Made by a program: the position numbers and the translations under genes. Below are positions 63,581 through 64,000 of a stretch of 64,000 nt of DNA, one piece after another. Within the stretch, counting starts at the first letter, position 1. Every line of letters begins with the position of its first letter. Below the pieces are notes generated by a model, which was not told where the DNA came from, ran no database searches, and worked only from the letters and a program-made list of their open reading frames with translations. This DNA comes from Syngnathus acus (Eukaryota; Chordata; Actinopteri; Syngnathiformes; Syngnathidae). The stretch is from contig NC_051108.1 of the NCBI RefSeq assembly GCF_901709675.1, positions 5,242,631-5,306,630 of the forward strand, read 5' to 3'.

Positions 63581-64000
63581 CGTAGCTTAGCATCTGTTGT
63601 GTTTTGACTCATTCGTCATGTGCAAACTCCTCCTGCACTCTCGGACTTGCACACTATATGTGCCAAATACACGATAGAAAATAAAACCTTTCAAGTGGCT
63701 AGTTGTGGTCCTTACCGCATCACAACCACCAAGCTCCGCCCTGGTTACCATGGTGACAAAATCTATACTTAACATTGGTCCACCAGAGTTGGATGGGGTT
63801 ATTTGCTATAGATATGTGTCCCCATTTAAAACAAAAGTCCACAAGGCAAAAGTATAATTGATATTTTGACAAATGCAAGTCTTAGTTAGGGTAGACAATT
63901 AAAAATAAAATTTAAAAAAAGAACAAAATATGTATTTTGAGAGTTTTATGCACATAACTGCTTCTGAAACTAACAGCACATCATACCATGGCTCCATACA

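Larger units (their letters stand above)
46660..64000. other. Non-coding region upstream of the fyn start exon
   Basis: The acceptor TTCCAG at 46660-46665 shows that fyn transcription begins further right. Over 17 kb I find no convincing coding exon; only short, non-conserved open frames occur. Besides repeats, some stretches free of repeats and of balanced composition (48610-48800, 61310-61500) could be regulatory. Confidence 0.55.

Overview
This window is vertebrate nuclear DNA, almost certainly from a ray-finned fish. It has intron-split genes with GT/AG boundaries, AT-rich introns crowded with short non-autonomous DNA transposons, and the gene order rev3l - traf3ip2 - fyn, which also flanks these genes on human 6q21. 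rev3l occupies only about 20 kb and the transposon families are of fish type, which suggests a compact percomorph-like genome. I cannot name the species.

All recognised genes lie on the minus strand. From left to right: rev3l, the catalytic subunit of DNA polymerase zeta (172-19424; 28 coding exons here, the C-terminal zinc/iron-sulphur part lies beyond the left edge); a five-exon gene I do not recognise, encoding a predicted GPI-anchored immunoglobulin-superfamily protein (21058-22608) in a local GC-rich island; traf3ip2/Act1, the IL-17 receptor adaptor (24344-26540, nine coding exons, 382 aa); a two-exon rhodopsin-family receptor resembling GPR139/GPR142 (27353-29141, 367 aa); and fyn, a Src-family tyrosine kinase (31874-46649). 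fyn carries both mutually exclusive kinase exons, 7A (FynB form, 537 aa) and 7B (FynT form, 534 aa). From 46.66 kb to the right edge I see no coding exon; this is probably fyn 5' intron or upstream sequence.

The rest is dominated by repeats. A palindromic family with TA target duplications and ends CCGTATTTTCCG... is present six times, with at least three different internal cores. A larger relative sits at 3885-4430. A hAT-like family beginning CAC(A)GGTGTCAAACTC occurs about fifteen times, several copies with perfect 8-bp target duplications. There are two pogo/Tigger-like elements, a decayed LINE reverse-transcriptase fragment with a separate ATTCT-tailed LINE 3' end beside it, a 214-bp tandem duplication, and a long AT palindrome near 59.6 kb.

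The genes do not form an operon-like unit. Act1 (IL-17 signalling), Fyn (T-cell and neural signalling) and the immunoglobulin-like surface protein all have plausible immune roles, but any functional link from adjacency is inference. Exon coordinates were read by hand from splice consensus, reading-frame phase and family similarity; every phase is consistent through each gene.
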